From the NCBI RefSeq assembly GCF_001649575.2, contig NC_051434.1:11564761-11628760 (forward strand): a stretch of DNA of 64,000 nt. Direction: 5' to 3'. How positions within the stretch are numbered: position 1 is the stretch's first letter; every line of letters begins with the position of its first letter. This DNA comes from Kryptolebias marmoratus (lineage: Eukaryota; Chordata; Actinopteri; Cyprinodontiformes; Rivulidae). A program made the translations under genes and the position numbers. The notes under the pieces were generated by a model. The model did no database searches, was not told the origin of the DNA, and saw only the letters and a program-made list of their open reading frames with translations. Below are positions 1 to 11,900 of this stretch, piece by piece.

Positions 1-1674
1 GTCAGCTGCAGATCAAGTTTCTACCTGAGTCACTGCAAATGTTGCAACATTCCTCAGAGGACGTACCTGGGCTCCCTTTGTGAAAACATATTACCCTCCC
101 ACCCCCCTCCTTCCCTTTTAGGCCAGTAAAAGTACTGATTCTGCATTTCAGTTTTCCCCCTCGGTTTCTTTCTTTTCCCCACAAAGTTCCCCATAATTAT
201 AAATTCCAAGATCCCAGATTGTTTTAAACCGACTCCAACTGGCACCGCGCGTCTTCCAGTGGCGCTGCCTCGCGCTGCCAGAAACCAGGATCACGTTCAC
301 GCCGCAGATCTGAGCGCGACTGTCATCTCGTTGCTTCCTTTCAAAACGGACGGGGGAACAAAAACCACGCAGCCGTGGAGGGAAAATCGAGGGCAGCTTT
401 ACGGATGATTTTTTGTTTTTTGTTTTTGGCCCTGGAGTTATGCGTGCCGTGGAGGAGGAGGAGGAGGAGGATGATGAGGATGGAGCTTGTGGAGTCTTGT
501 TGTGGTTAGTTAGAGGAGAGGGGAACTGTTTATAGCTCCAGAAAAAAAAAGGCAAAATGCAGAGCAAATGCAAAAAATAGAAGAAAAACTGCACCCATAC
601 GGATCAGTCTGCGGGGCGTTTGTGTCTGAACGTAAATGCACAGAACCTGTGATTACACACACACACTGTCATTACATACAGTGACGCACAACTCCCCTCC
701 ACACAGTGATTTCACACATATAACATTGACTCATAAATGAAACACGTCCAGGCACAGACCGTGATTATATATATATCTATATATCACTATTAAATGGGGG
801 GGTGGACGCCTAAACGTGCACGGATCAGACAAACAGGAGCTGCACAGAGTCCTGCAGGTTGTGAATGGGGCCCCCGGGGTGAGCTTTGGAGCCACTTTGT
901 GGGTGGAGTGTGTTTATTTAAGTATAGTGTGTGTGTGTGTGTGTGTGTTTGTTTTGGGAGTCATGCTGAATTTAGTGGGCTACCCTCGAGATAAGAAACG
1001 CAGCTGAAGATGAAAGGAAAATGGGGCGAGGAGAGGGATACGACTGGTATGAAGTTTGTGGAGGNGGGTGTGTGTGTGTGGGGGGGGGGAGCACAGACAG
1101 AAGGGAGGTGTCACAAGCTGCTGTGATGTTGTTTATTTGACGTTGCATAACACCTAAGCTTGAGTAGTTAATACTTTTATATACATATGTGTGTGTGTGT
1201 GTGTTTGGTAGCTTCTCACGGTGAGATGGGAATTTCTGTGCAAGGCGAAGGTTGCCCATAGCAACGGCCCTCATTGTGAAACACTGGAATACAGGACCCA
1301 CATACTCTAGCGCTGCTCCCGCGCCGAGACGTCTTTTCAGTATTTTTCAACCACTTTGACATCACCAGGCCTTCACGCACACCCGGTTTCCTGTCTCGCA
1401 CGCATTGCACTTGAAGCGTGAAATGCACGCACACACACACACTCCCTCAGCCTTCTGCCTCGCACAGATCATATCCTCGGTCTGTCCGAGATCCAAACAG
1501 CTCCAAGTCAATTTCATTTTCAGGAGGTACATATAGCGTTTCAGCTTTACCTCATGCTGCGATATGATGGACTGAGATGCTCCGGTTTCTAGATTCCATT
1601 ATGCTTTTATTGGCTTTTAAAGGCATTGGGTTTCCTGTGTCTGGAGCCGAGGAGGAGCTTCTCTCTCTATATAA

Positions 1675-1675
<1 letters not shown>

Positions 1676-1719
<44 letters not shown>
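1676..1719. repeat. (TG)n microsatellite
   Basis: An uninterrupted TG dinucleotide tract of about 22 units. A shorter TG tract lies at about 929-949. Both are in the probable sdc3 first intron. Confidence 0.95.
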
Positions 1720-1720
<1 letters not shown>

Positions 1721-4544
1721 AATTAGTACCACACAGGCGAGAGAAAACAGCTCTGCAGGGCCGCGGGATGAGCTTAAGATTGCTGAGGAGACAAGTTTTC
1801 TTTGGTCAGATTTACAACCAAAGAGTTTTTTTTGTTTTTTTTTCCAATACCTGCAGCAAAACGGAGACCTTTGTTTCTTGGCATTAGAACAACACTGTTG
1901 TTTACTGAGCTAGATTTAGGCTCCAGATATTCAAATTACAGGAGCAAATGACACATTTAGGTGCTTGCTTTTTTTTTTCTAAGAGGCACTTCACAATGCA
2001 GTGCTCTTATAGCCTCATAAAAATTTGATACCACCTAAAATAATTAATGCTGAGGTTGTATTTACTCTGTTTTTATGAGGTTTATTTCAAGATGGAGCCA
2101 CAGATTTCAGCACGAAAGCTCATTTTTCTCTATTTAACTGTTCGAGGGCCCAAACACGCAGTTAGTGGCTTTCTGGTGAACATATTTGGGCACAGAAGAA
2201 ACATGTAATTACACTTTAATCAGATAGAAACTAAAAAAAAAAGTAACAACCAGGGGGAAGTCTGTGGCAGGACCTCATGATGACCAAAACACAAAAAGAA
2301 AACCCTCTTAATTCAGACTTTGTTTCTTTGTTTAGTGAGTGAATCAGCAAATGTCTGGATGAAAGTTGAACGTATCGAATTCATGCGTTGAAAAAAGAAC
2401 GAGCTGGTTGCTTGTTCAGCTGCTTCCTTCAAACCAAACGCCTCCTTTCAAGCTAAAGGCTGCGTAGAAAAAGCCAACGCAGGCTCCTTGACGTCAGTCT
2501 TTATTTTGTGGATTGTGGTTTTGTGGCTTCAAATATTGTATTTACTTCTTTCTTTTTCTTTTTTTTTTAGCCCAACAGAGCAGCTTTTGTGTGTTTAAAA
2601 CCGAAACCCATAAGAGGAAAAGACTCCCTTGTAAGGGGGAAAAAAAAACTTGTATAAAAATCCTTTGCTGGTCTATTGAACAGTTCAGAAAGTAATAAAA
2701 TGGGGTTAGCTGTGTGTGGGAAATGTTTGGTCTGGTGACAAAGTAATGGCCGTGAATCAAAATGATGTCGTGTAACCTCCTCTTCTGTCTTCTGTCTGCC
2801 CCAGAGAATCACCATAATCTTTTCCAACAGGCCCTGACTCAATCTCACTCTCCTTAGAAAAATTAAGGAGGTTTCTTTGCTGCACAGAGCAACTTTGATG
2901 TAAAATATTGTAGATTTGTTTGGTTATTTTGATCTCCTGGTGTTTTTACAGAGCTATGTTTGGAGTTTCCCCCTCCGTGCTTCTTACTTAATCGGCGTAC
3001 CGCAGAGCAGGGTTATTATAGACATCTGTATGTTTTTCTTTCCTTAAACACAGGGTTTATCTTACTGGAAGGTGCTTTGGCTCGTCGGCCGTCTGCTCTC
3101 GGATTCCAAAACAAATTACCATTGTTAGCTGGATTTGAAACTTGTTCCTTTATGACTTGGTTACTGACATGTTTCTGAAACAAAAAGGCCGTTGGTTGTA
3201 AAAGTGGTTGAAGATTTTTGGAGTTTCTCTCACAGTGATGGGAAATTAAAACATCTCACACACAAATAATAAGAAAAGAAGCTACTTCAACTCCTCGCTT
3301 TGTGTCCTGCGGTTTGAGATGCCTCTCTGCGCTGCGTGGCATGTTGTGACAAAGTGCACGCGTGCGACGGCACAGTCGACGAGTGAAGCCTCCGAGTTGC
3401 TGAAGGGAGTGTTAAATATCGCGGCAATCTGGGATTGAGGTCACGGGAGAAACAGAGGGATGAGCGAGGAGGAGGAGGAGGGGAGGGGATCATCCTCGTC
3501 GTAACTGAAAGGCCGAGGTCATTCACTTCAGAGATTCATCCTACGAGCGAGGCCACGATTACCCCCTGCCCGACCCCCGCGGGGCCTCGCGGGCCTGCAA
3601 CAAATAACGCCTGGATCAGGGGAGAGCGGTGAAGATGGAACAGGATGCAGGATCTGTAAGAGACACTTAGGGGCAGACTGAAAGTCGTCAGCAAGATGCT
3701 CGCCCCCTCATCGCCAGTCAGCCATTCGAGCTGTTCATGAAGTAAAGAAGTCGGGCGGCCGTGGCTTCTCGAACGTAACCTCTGGGCCGCCGAGCTCTGG
3801 TTGTGTCAAACTGTCTCCGTGGGCTCCTGGAAATGGTAAAAATCTCTCTCGCTCCGTGATCCTGCGCACAGTCGTCTCAGTCTCCTCCACGTTTAGGTGG
3901 ATTGCTGCGAAATTTTTGGTGCAGACGCTCATACTCCCACCAGGATTCGCTGTCAGCATCTCGTTAATTACCTAACATTTCGTCTTCCCCCTCATCAGAG
4001 CACAATTATAGCTTCTCAAATACTTTGATGAATCCTGAACAAATGCGGCTCTGTCGGTGGCAGCTCAGTGCTGTGAGGACGGCGGAGAACTCTCCTCTTG
4101 TTGAATTAGCTGCTTGATTAACTGATTGATTACCTGTTTAGTGAGGAAATATGGCCGACACGCTTAGGTTCCAGCCTCTTGAATTTGCTCGTCCCTGTTT
4201 TATGGAGACTTGCAGCAAGAGAAAGTGCCGTCTTTCATTTAGGAGATTTTGGGTTGTTTAGCTTCGGTACTACGCCCTATTTAAGACAAGCGTTTCATTT
4301 TCCTGCATTTTGCTTTTTTATTACAGGTCCCTGTGTAACCTTAGCAGGAGCTGTGTCCGCAACCTCGGCACAGAGTTGAGCTCGCCCCCGGCGCAGGTTG
4401 GACTCCGCTGGGATTGTCCATTTGTTCATGGACGGAATCTCAACATGTAGTCCTGTAGAAACGGGTGCCAGGTTTGGGAAACTGAAGGATCTGACTCTGG
4501 TTTTTGCAAAGAAATGTGGTTTCGTTGGTGTCCGAGGCCGTGGT

Positions 4545-5119
4545 TCTCAACCAGATAAAGGTGGAATCCACCCTGTGAGTCGGGGGTGAGTCTCTGCTTT
4601 AATCGGTGGAGCTGAAGCATCTGGGAGTCCTGATCACGAGTGATGGTAGGATGGAGCAGGAGATGGATTGATTGATCAGGGCCTCGTCTGCAGTCATGAG
4701 CGATGCTTCAGTCTGTCGTGAGGAAGAAGCTGAGCAGAAAGGCAAAAATCTCAAATTACCGTTCTGTCTATGATCTAGGCCTCACCTACGATCATGAGGT
4801 TTGGATCATGATCGACAAAACAGGATCTCGGATACAAGTGGTTGAAGTGAGCTTCCCCCAGGTGGCTCAGCTTTAAAGATGAGGAGCAGAGCCGCTGCTC
4901 CTCTGCATCAAAACGAGTCAGCTGAGGTGGTCCTGGCATCTTCTGGGCAGACTCAGAACTGTCTGGATGGATTTTTTTTAATCCTCTCTGACCTGGGAAC
5001 GCCTTGGGATCCTCCAGGAGGAGCTGGAAGGTGTTGCTGAGGAGAGGCAGGTCTGGGTTTCCTTCCTAACCCTGTTGCCTCCACGACCTGACTGATAAGC
5101 AGCAGAAAATGAATGGATG
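4545..5119 (+). mobile_element. 3' fragment of a teleost RTE/Rex3-type LINE
   Basis: The sequence follows the 3' part of a non-LTR retrotransposon pol that is abundant in teleosts. It reads through the stretch corresponding to a KKELSRKA motif and to an LTYGHELWVM-type motif (here LTYDHEVWIM), then RIQ, the PLLLRI-type segment, and a WERLGI-type C-terminal end. It finishes in the usual GATAAGC...GAATGGATGGA tail. Frameshifts and small deletions break the reading frame, so it is a dead 5'-truncated copy on the + strand. The clade name (RTE/Rex3) is from memory of the family and is less certain than the LINE call. Confidence 0.7.
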
Positions 5120-5861
5120 GAGGCTTTTTATTAGCCCAAATCAGCTGGCTGCTGCTGCTGTTTGCTCTCTCAAATAACTTTGGTGTTTTATGTAAATAAC
5201 CATGGAATACAAAAACACATGAACATATATTCACACATGAAGTCATACATCTTTAATGCAGAGTATCTGTCTTAATGTCATCAACAGCTGCTGTTTTATA
5301 AACTCTACCTGGTAACAAGTTAGGTTCCTTTAAAACTAAACCTGTTTTGTATTAAAAAAAAGAAGCAAAACCGATTGAGAAAAACAACATTTGCTTTGTG
5401 ACTTTAAAGTCTACCTTAAAAATATATATATATTTTATACATATGAAAATAATTAATGTTTCCCTGTTAGTCTCGGATGGGGGAAAAAAAAAAACCTCTC
5501 AAGTTCAGAAGTTAATTGCGGTGCCGTCCTTGGGTGCTTTGCAGTCTGAGCATCACTTCCATTCGCCTCACAGAGACCAGCTCGCCCCCTCTCTCCCCCC
5601 TCGAAGCTTTGATGTTTCTCTGCCAGAATCCCAGCTTTAGATCAACTCATTAACTATGCTCCTCCAGAGAGTCACAGACTGACAGATGTTAGCCTGTCCA
5701 GCATTATGCAGCCCGCGCCTCCTCTCCGACAGCTGTGTGTGTGTGGATGTAATCTGCCAAAGTGGTTTCTCTTTTGAATAAAGTGATGAACAGCTCAGCC
5801 GCTCTTGATGAATAACTCTAATCTTTGTCATTTGCACCTCCTCCCTCTGTGTCTCCAACAG

Positions 5862-5955
5862 GGACAGACGGGGTCTCAGCCCATCGATGACGAAGGCTCG
5901 ACGAGAGATGATTTCTACGACGACGAGGACCTCTACTCAGGCTCCGGCTCTGGCG
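5862..5955 (+). CDS. sdc3: sdc3 exon 2 (GAG attachment exon)
   Basis: The exon has acceptor TCTCCAACAG before it and donor GTGAGT after it, and ends in phase 1. It encodes 31 residues ending in [12 protein letters not shown]. The Ser-Gly pairs beside acidic residues are the canonical heparan-sulfate attachment context of syndecans. The donor runs straight into a TG-rich stretch. Confidence 0.92.
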
Positions 5956-8900
5956 GTGAGTGTGTGTGTTGTTTCGTATTGTGTGTGAGGTTACGCACTC
6001 ATGCCCTGGCACTTTCAAACTCGACAGCTGCTTGGTTTCAATCTGCTGACCCCGAAGCCTCCACCGCCCCGCCTCTCCTCGGCTCCTTGTCTCTGAGGTG
6101 TGGCGGACACGCTTGGGGCCGTGCGCGCGCACCACCGCGCAGACACACGCCGCATCGAGCTAACCTTTTGGCTCGTTAGCCGAGAACACCTCGGACGCCC
6201 TCTCAAAACAAACACTGACCCGGACTCGATTCGCCGAGATCTTCTTGCCTCTAATCAGATTACGGTCCACACAGATTAGACAATCACACGAGCAGTTGGG
6301 TCCAGCTTCCTGCGAGCGTATGTCTTCCTGGGGAGTTTGCGTGTCCAGGAATTACCTACTTAACGTAAATCACGTCGGTGTAATTCAGTCTGATTTTCTG
6401 ATCTGGCACTTAGAGCTCGCTCTTTATCAGGCTCGACTCATCGGGGGCTGCCCCTCCGCTCAGGCACTGCGCTAGTGGCGAGCACGCAGCAAATTAGGAT
6501 TCAGAGCGGGAGAGTGCAGCAGCGGCACCCCCCGTGGTCGAAACAGCAGCCTGGCAAATTGCTCCATCTGAAGCGGTGATATCGAGTCGAACGTTTCCGA
6601 AGAATAGCTTCGTTTTTTTTTTTTTTTTCACAGACAGAAGTGTGTTTAATGTGTGCCGCTGCTGCTTCAGTAGGGGCATTTTTGTGGCGTCTGTCGCGTT
6701 AAACATAAGCTGCATCGTAGGAGTCCATATTCCCATATCCTCTCCTACTCCTCATGTCTTTGTATCTGCAAATTCAATTTGCTTCTCTTCCAGCCCAAGT
6801 AGCTTCTCGGCTATAACAGAATGAAGGGCGGCGTAACGTTATTATGAGACTCAGAGCGGTTCATCTCCCATCTTCTCTTGAAAATGTACTTGACGCATAA
6901 AAAAAACCAACAAAAAAAACCCAACATGCACCACAAGTGGGCTTCTTAAAGATGCTGACAGACCAGAATGAGACAAAAATCATCACCCATTCTGTAGTTA
7001 TTTGTGAAACATTCGCTCTGACATCTCAAAAGTTTACTGTAGTTGCTCTAATTTACATTTCGTTTGCTTCTTGTCGTCAGGCAGCCAAACGAGATATAAA
7101 TTAGAATTCAGTTTTAGCTGTGATTGCTGCGCTAAGCCGTCATTTAGGTCTAAGTAATGTGACAAGACAAACACTGGGTCTGCTGTGGTGACATTTAAAA
7201 TGAGCGATCGCGGGGAGTTGGGGGTTAAAAACCAATTCACTTCACGAAAGAGAGACTTTCAGATCTATTTGCCAGCAACAAGAACCGCTAAGAAAGGCTT
7301 CTAGGAATTTGTTTCTTAAATGATCAGACTTTTTGTAAAAAAACACACCTATTGGGTTTCTAGACCGATTCCAATTTCTGGTTTTTAGACAACTCTAACC
7401 TGCTGTTTCCTAAAAGCTTTAATTCCTAACATACATGGTATTTTTTTCAGTGGATTTTTTTATTCCTGCTCAGCTACAATGTGTTTTTGGTCCAAGGGGA
7501 AGAAAAAAACCTACATTTTTAAGTGTCATTTTATCTAATTGAGCCGAAAATAGTACCTAAAGTTTATTTATGTAGCGTCTTTCTCAGATAAAAATCAGTG
7601 TTCTACAATGAAATAAAATCTAACACAAACAATGTAAGAAAAGGATATAGACATTGTAATTATATTTCACGTATTAGCTAATGTTCTAATGTCTTGTTTA
7701 AGTCGTTAAAGTGAACGTTTGTGTTTGTCTGTAAAACACTCTGAAGAGGATTTTCTCCAGCTCAGTCCCCCTGTTCCATTCCCCTGACCGGACAAATTCA
7801 CCAAGCCAACATTTTTTTTTTTTTTTTTAAGTTTTATCCACTCGGATTTTGACCATCTGTCTTAGCCACAGAAGAATTTTTGGCTTTGTGTAAACTGAAG
7901 GACAAGATGAAGGAAAGCCTTTTAAAATTTTGCTATTATCTCGGCTTTTATACAAGTGTCACTCAGTTTCATTTAAATTAATGCAAAAAAAAAAAAATCT
8001 GAAAAATTTTTTAGAGGTCAGCTTCCTATATGGTGTCATTGCTTTTATATGTGGCCTTTGTGGCTCTGCAGACATTTTGAAGCACAAATCCTTGTCTTTT
8101 TTAAAAAAAAAAAAAGAAGAGCATTGCACAGTTTTATTCATGCACTTCCTTGTAATTTGCATTATCTGCATTTCTGGAGCTTCAGAGCGACTGAAATTTT
8201 ATTTTTTAACAAACTGACTGGCTGATTGTTTTTCTTTTCATTTCCTCCAGTTCCTGACATTGCCATGAGGCCGACATCAGTGGGCGTGTCTTTCACCACA
8301 GAAGAGACCCTCCTCTTCTCGACCACGCAGGCAACAAGCCCCGCCCCCTCGGCCCCACCCGCAGCCGAGCCCAGCCCGAGCCCGAGCCCGGAGGATGCCA
8401 CCGTCACCCTGCTGCCCACCGAGGCCGACGGCGAGAGCGGCGCCTTCTTCGAGAAAGAGCTGGAGAAGGAGAGCCAACCAGAGAGGGAGGCGGAGCTGGA
8501 GAGAGAGCGGCAGCTGGAAAGGGAGAAGGAGCGAGAGAGGGAGCGGGAGAGGGTCCGGGAGCTGGAGAGGGAACGGGAGAGGGAAAGGGAACGCGAGCGG
8601 GAGCGGGAGCGGGAGAGGGAACGGGAGAAGGAGCGGGAGAGGCAGAGGGAGCTGGAGCGGCTCCGGGCGGCTCAGACCAACGCCGCCCCGCGGTCGCCCG
8701 CCGTCTTCCCCGTGGCGACCACCAACCCGGCTGCCAGTACTGCGGAGAGTCCCGGACCCTCTGCCGGCGCCGATGACCTGAGCACCACAGAGGAAGACGA
8801 GGACATGTACCTGCCGCCCGAGTCCTTCTCAAATTACCCCGAATATGACACGGAAGCCACCACAGAGGACGACATGCCCACCACAGCAGAGACCACACCC

Positions 8901-11900
8901 GAGCCCACGCCCACCACCACCACAGCAGCCGCCACGGTCAGAACCAGGGTCCCCTTTTGGCCCAGGGTTCCCATGACGACAGCCACTTGGGCGGCGCCAA
9001 CAACAAGAACGACACGCCCACAGCCGCCTACGACGACACAGGTGGGACTCTTCACTCATTCATGTCATGCAGTTTTATCCCACTTCTTGTTCTAAGTTCA
9101 CGCTTTAAGCCACCGGGCTTCATTTTTACGGCTTCCATCTTTTAATTGGCGCCTCCTCGCGTAACGAGAGCTCAGCAGTGGTTACAGAGCGGCGCTTCGG
9201 TTAGCTGGTTAGACGGTAAAAGGTAAAAATGGAAATCAGGAACGTCTAAAGCCCGTGGACGTTCAGATCACCGACTCACTCAGTGCTTTACTGTTGCGTT
9301 CTGATTTAAACAAACAGATGTGGCGTGTTGATCAGACTGCTTGAGGGAAGGTAGGAGGAGTTTCAACCTTTGGAATAAAACCAGTTTCCCCCTTTTCATC
9401 AGACGCTAATCTAACGTGGGGTCAATCTTCTCCAGAGTCCAGCTCTGTAGGTTATTGGAGAATAATATCAGGCATAAATTAAAAGCTAGACCCAAAAGGC
9501 AACAGAATTTTCCACTTTCCTGAAACGGCATCGTCTTCAGAAGCTGCGGCAGCTCGGGGGTCAGTGCCACGATCTCCTAACCCTGTGGTTGCTCAAAAAA
9601 CAGCTTTAAAACTTATCAGCTGTTATTAAATGAATCTTTGGCCAAAAAGGAGTATATTCTGTACCCAACTTTAAAAGATCTCAAGTCTTTAAGCCGTTTT
9701 ATCAGCTCAAACTGTGATTTTTTCATCATAAATCTTACCTCGATCTTCATAAAACTAACCAGCGACAGAAAAGTTTCATTTTAAGGATCTAAACAATCAA
9801 CTTAAGGTGTTGCATCCTTCCTAAAAGTACAGTCACTGATTTATTTTGTCACTTAGCATCAATTAGAGGCCACTCTTTAGAGCCAAATGAGGGAGTAAAA
9901 ACAACACTTAAGAGGGAGTTAATGGACTTTGAAAGCAGACAAATGTCTTTGTTATTTTTTATATATATATTTTGCAATTAAAGGATGTCACAAAGAAGAC
10001 CAAAAGCCAGCAATCATGTAATAAACTTCACGTTTGTTTCCGTCAGGCTTTCCTGTAATTAAAAAAAAACAAGAATGCCTATCATTAAACTGTCAATAAA
10101 TAAAAGACTTATTAGTGTGTTTTGACAACCAAATAACCTCTTTTTTTTTTCTTCACGAGAAGTTAAGAAAACAGGAGTATTTTGCACTTCCACTTTAGCT
10201 TTGACGCACGTTCGCTGCTTTGAGGAATCCGTGCCGCAGCACGACGCGCGCGCATGTGTGGGACTGACAACAAAACAAAGTGCGGCGCTCAGGATTATGG
10301 TGATGAATGAACGCGTGGCTCATTTACGGCGGAAGATGAACGATCTGTATCAGGTTTTAGGTACACAGCCAATATCTGTTCATATGATCACTTCAGTGGG
10401 TTGACAATGATAAGAAGGATAATGGCAACCTTATCCCCTTAAATCTCATCTAAATTGAAGCTGTCGTACTTGATCTTTCCCTAAGTGAGACATAAACTGG
10501 CAACATTAGAGAATAAGTCATTAAGTTAAAGCAGCTCTTATTACTTCTGCAACTTTTTCTCCTGATTGTCATTTTAACGCTGACGGGTTATTTATGTGCA
10601 GACCGCAGTTGTTTCTCCGATTGGTGTGTTTCTGTTTATTTGCATCTGCGCCCCATTAAAACACGACGCGTTTCAAGTTGACTGCCTTTCCACGTTCTAA
10701 TTAAGCTGCCAGATTTTATGAAGTGTGTACATTTGTGTGACGTTCAGCCACTTTTCCGCCGGTCTCGGCGTACACAGGCCTCATTGTTCGGCGGCCAAAC
10801 ATGCGCCGTGGGAAACTTGGCAAATCACGCGAAATCACGCCGGACGTAAAACTTCCCTGCAAACTTTCCTTTCTCCCTCCTCCAGGAGAATACCAACGAG
10901 GTGGGCCCCGCAGGACCGAGCGGAGACTTTGAGATCCGCGAAGATCGGCGCAACGGCGTCGGCCAGGGGGTGATGCCGGTGGACCCCGACCTGGTCGGCA
11001 ACACGGTGGACGGCGGCAGTTCCGCTGCCCAGCTGCCGCAGAAGAACATCCTGGAGAGGAAAGAGGTCCTAATAGGTGAGGAAGCTGAATGTTGGTGTTT
11101 CTGAAACCACTCAGCTGTGAACCGTTTAGCCCCACAGAACTCTGCCCCCGCCCCTCGTTGCCTCCTGTTTTCTTTCCCTGCTTCCCGGGGGTCTCACCCT
11201 GCGCTCACACAGAGCAGGTTGATCGCCGTGCTGCTTAGCCCCGTTTGACCCGTTGAGAACAAGCAATCTCCCTCCCCCTCCTCCTTGCCTTCCTCTTTTT
11301 CTCACCCTTTTCCCTTTCGGGTAAATCCAATTTCTTTTCAAGTGGGCCCTTCTTCTCATCCCAAAGAGCTGTGGAACTGACTGGCTCTCTGTCTTTCCTT
11401 CAGCTGTTCTGATTGGTGGACTGCTGGCTGTGGTTTTTGCTGATTTCCTCGTCATCGGTAAAGAGCAGGAGGCAACAGATTTTTTTAGTCTAGACTGTGT
11501 GGTAGAGCCAAAGTAGTGTTGGACACTCATAGTTTATAGCTCCTCTCACACACCTCCCATTCAAAGGCAGGACCGATGCGCCTTTGTTGCACATCTCTGT
11601 CCTCTTGGTAAGTTATGGGGCTAGAAGTTGAAGGGCCTCTTTTTTTTTGTGCCTGTTTAGTGCAGCATTTGTGTGGGGGAGAAAAAAAAAAGAGGCCTTC
11701 TGTGTTCACCTCCGGCTGCATTTGAATATAGTTTTTATTTTTGAAGTTGCTGAATAATTCAGCCGATTGTGACTCCCGTTTGGCTCGTTCGACCACGGCG
11801 GCATATTTCTTTGTGGGATTGTTTTATGGAAAAGCCATTCCAAGTCGCGCCCCACACCTCCTAAAACCTGCAACAGCACTTCGGAGGGCCGTGGTGCGGC

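Larger units (their letters stand above)
1..5861 (+). other. sdc3: probable sdc3 intron 1 / upstream flank, no exon recognised
   Basis: This stretch precedes the first recognisable sdc3 exon. Syndecan genes usually have a signal-peptide exon followed by a long first intron, so it is probably intronic, but that is inference. I looked for an ATG followed by a hydrophobic leader and a phase-0 donor and found none. It holds a CpG-containing, GA-rich patch at about 240-500, an AT-rich patch near 767-785, several TG microsatellites, one ambiguous base at 1065 within a G/T-rich run, and an RTE-type LINE fragment at 4545-5119. No other gene is visible. Confidence 0.5.

Noticed and set aside
148..594. 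Minus-strand 148-codon ORF with a Phe/Leu-rich start resembling a signal peptide and a Ser run
   Set aside because: The Ser run is the complement of a GGA repeat and the leader is the complement of A-rich DNA. There is no splice partner or family motif.
8404..8898. Minus-strand Pro/Ala/Ser-rich ORF of 164 codons
   Set aside because: It is the complement of the sdc3 GAG/CGG repeat exon, which has strong family evidence on the + strand.
10201..10404. Short + strand ORF (67 codons) in an sdc3 intron
   Set aside because: No splice sites in suitable phase and no recognised motif. It lies between two well-supported exons that join in phase without it.
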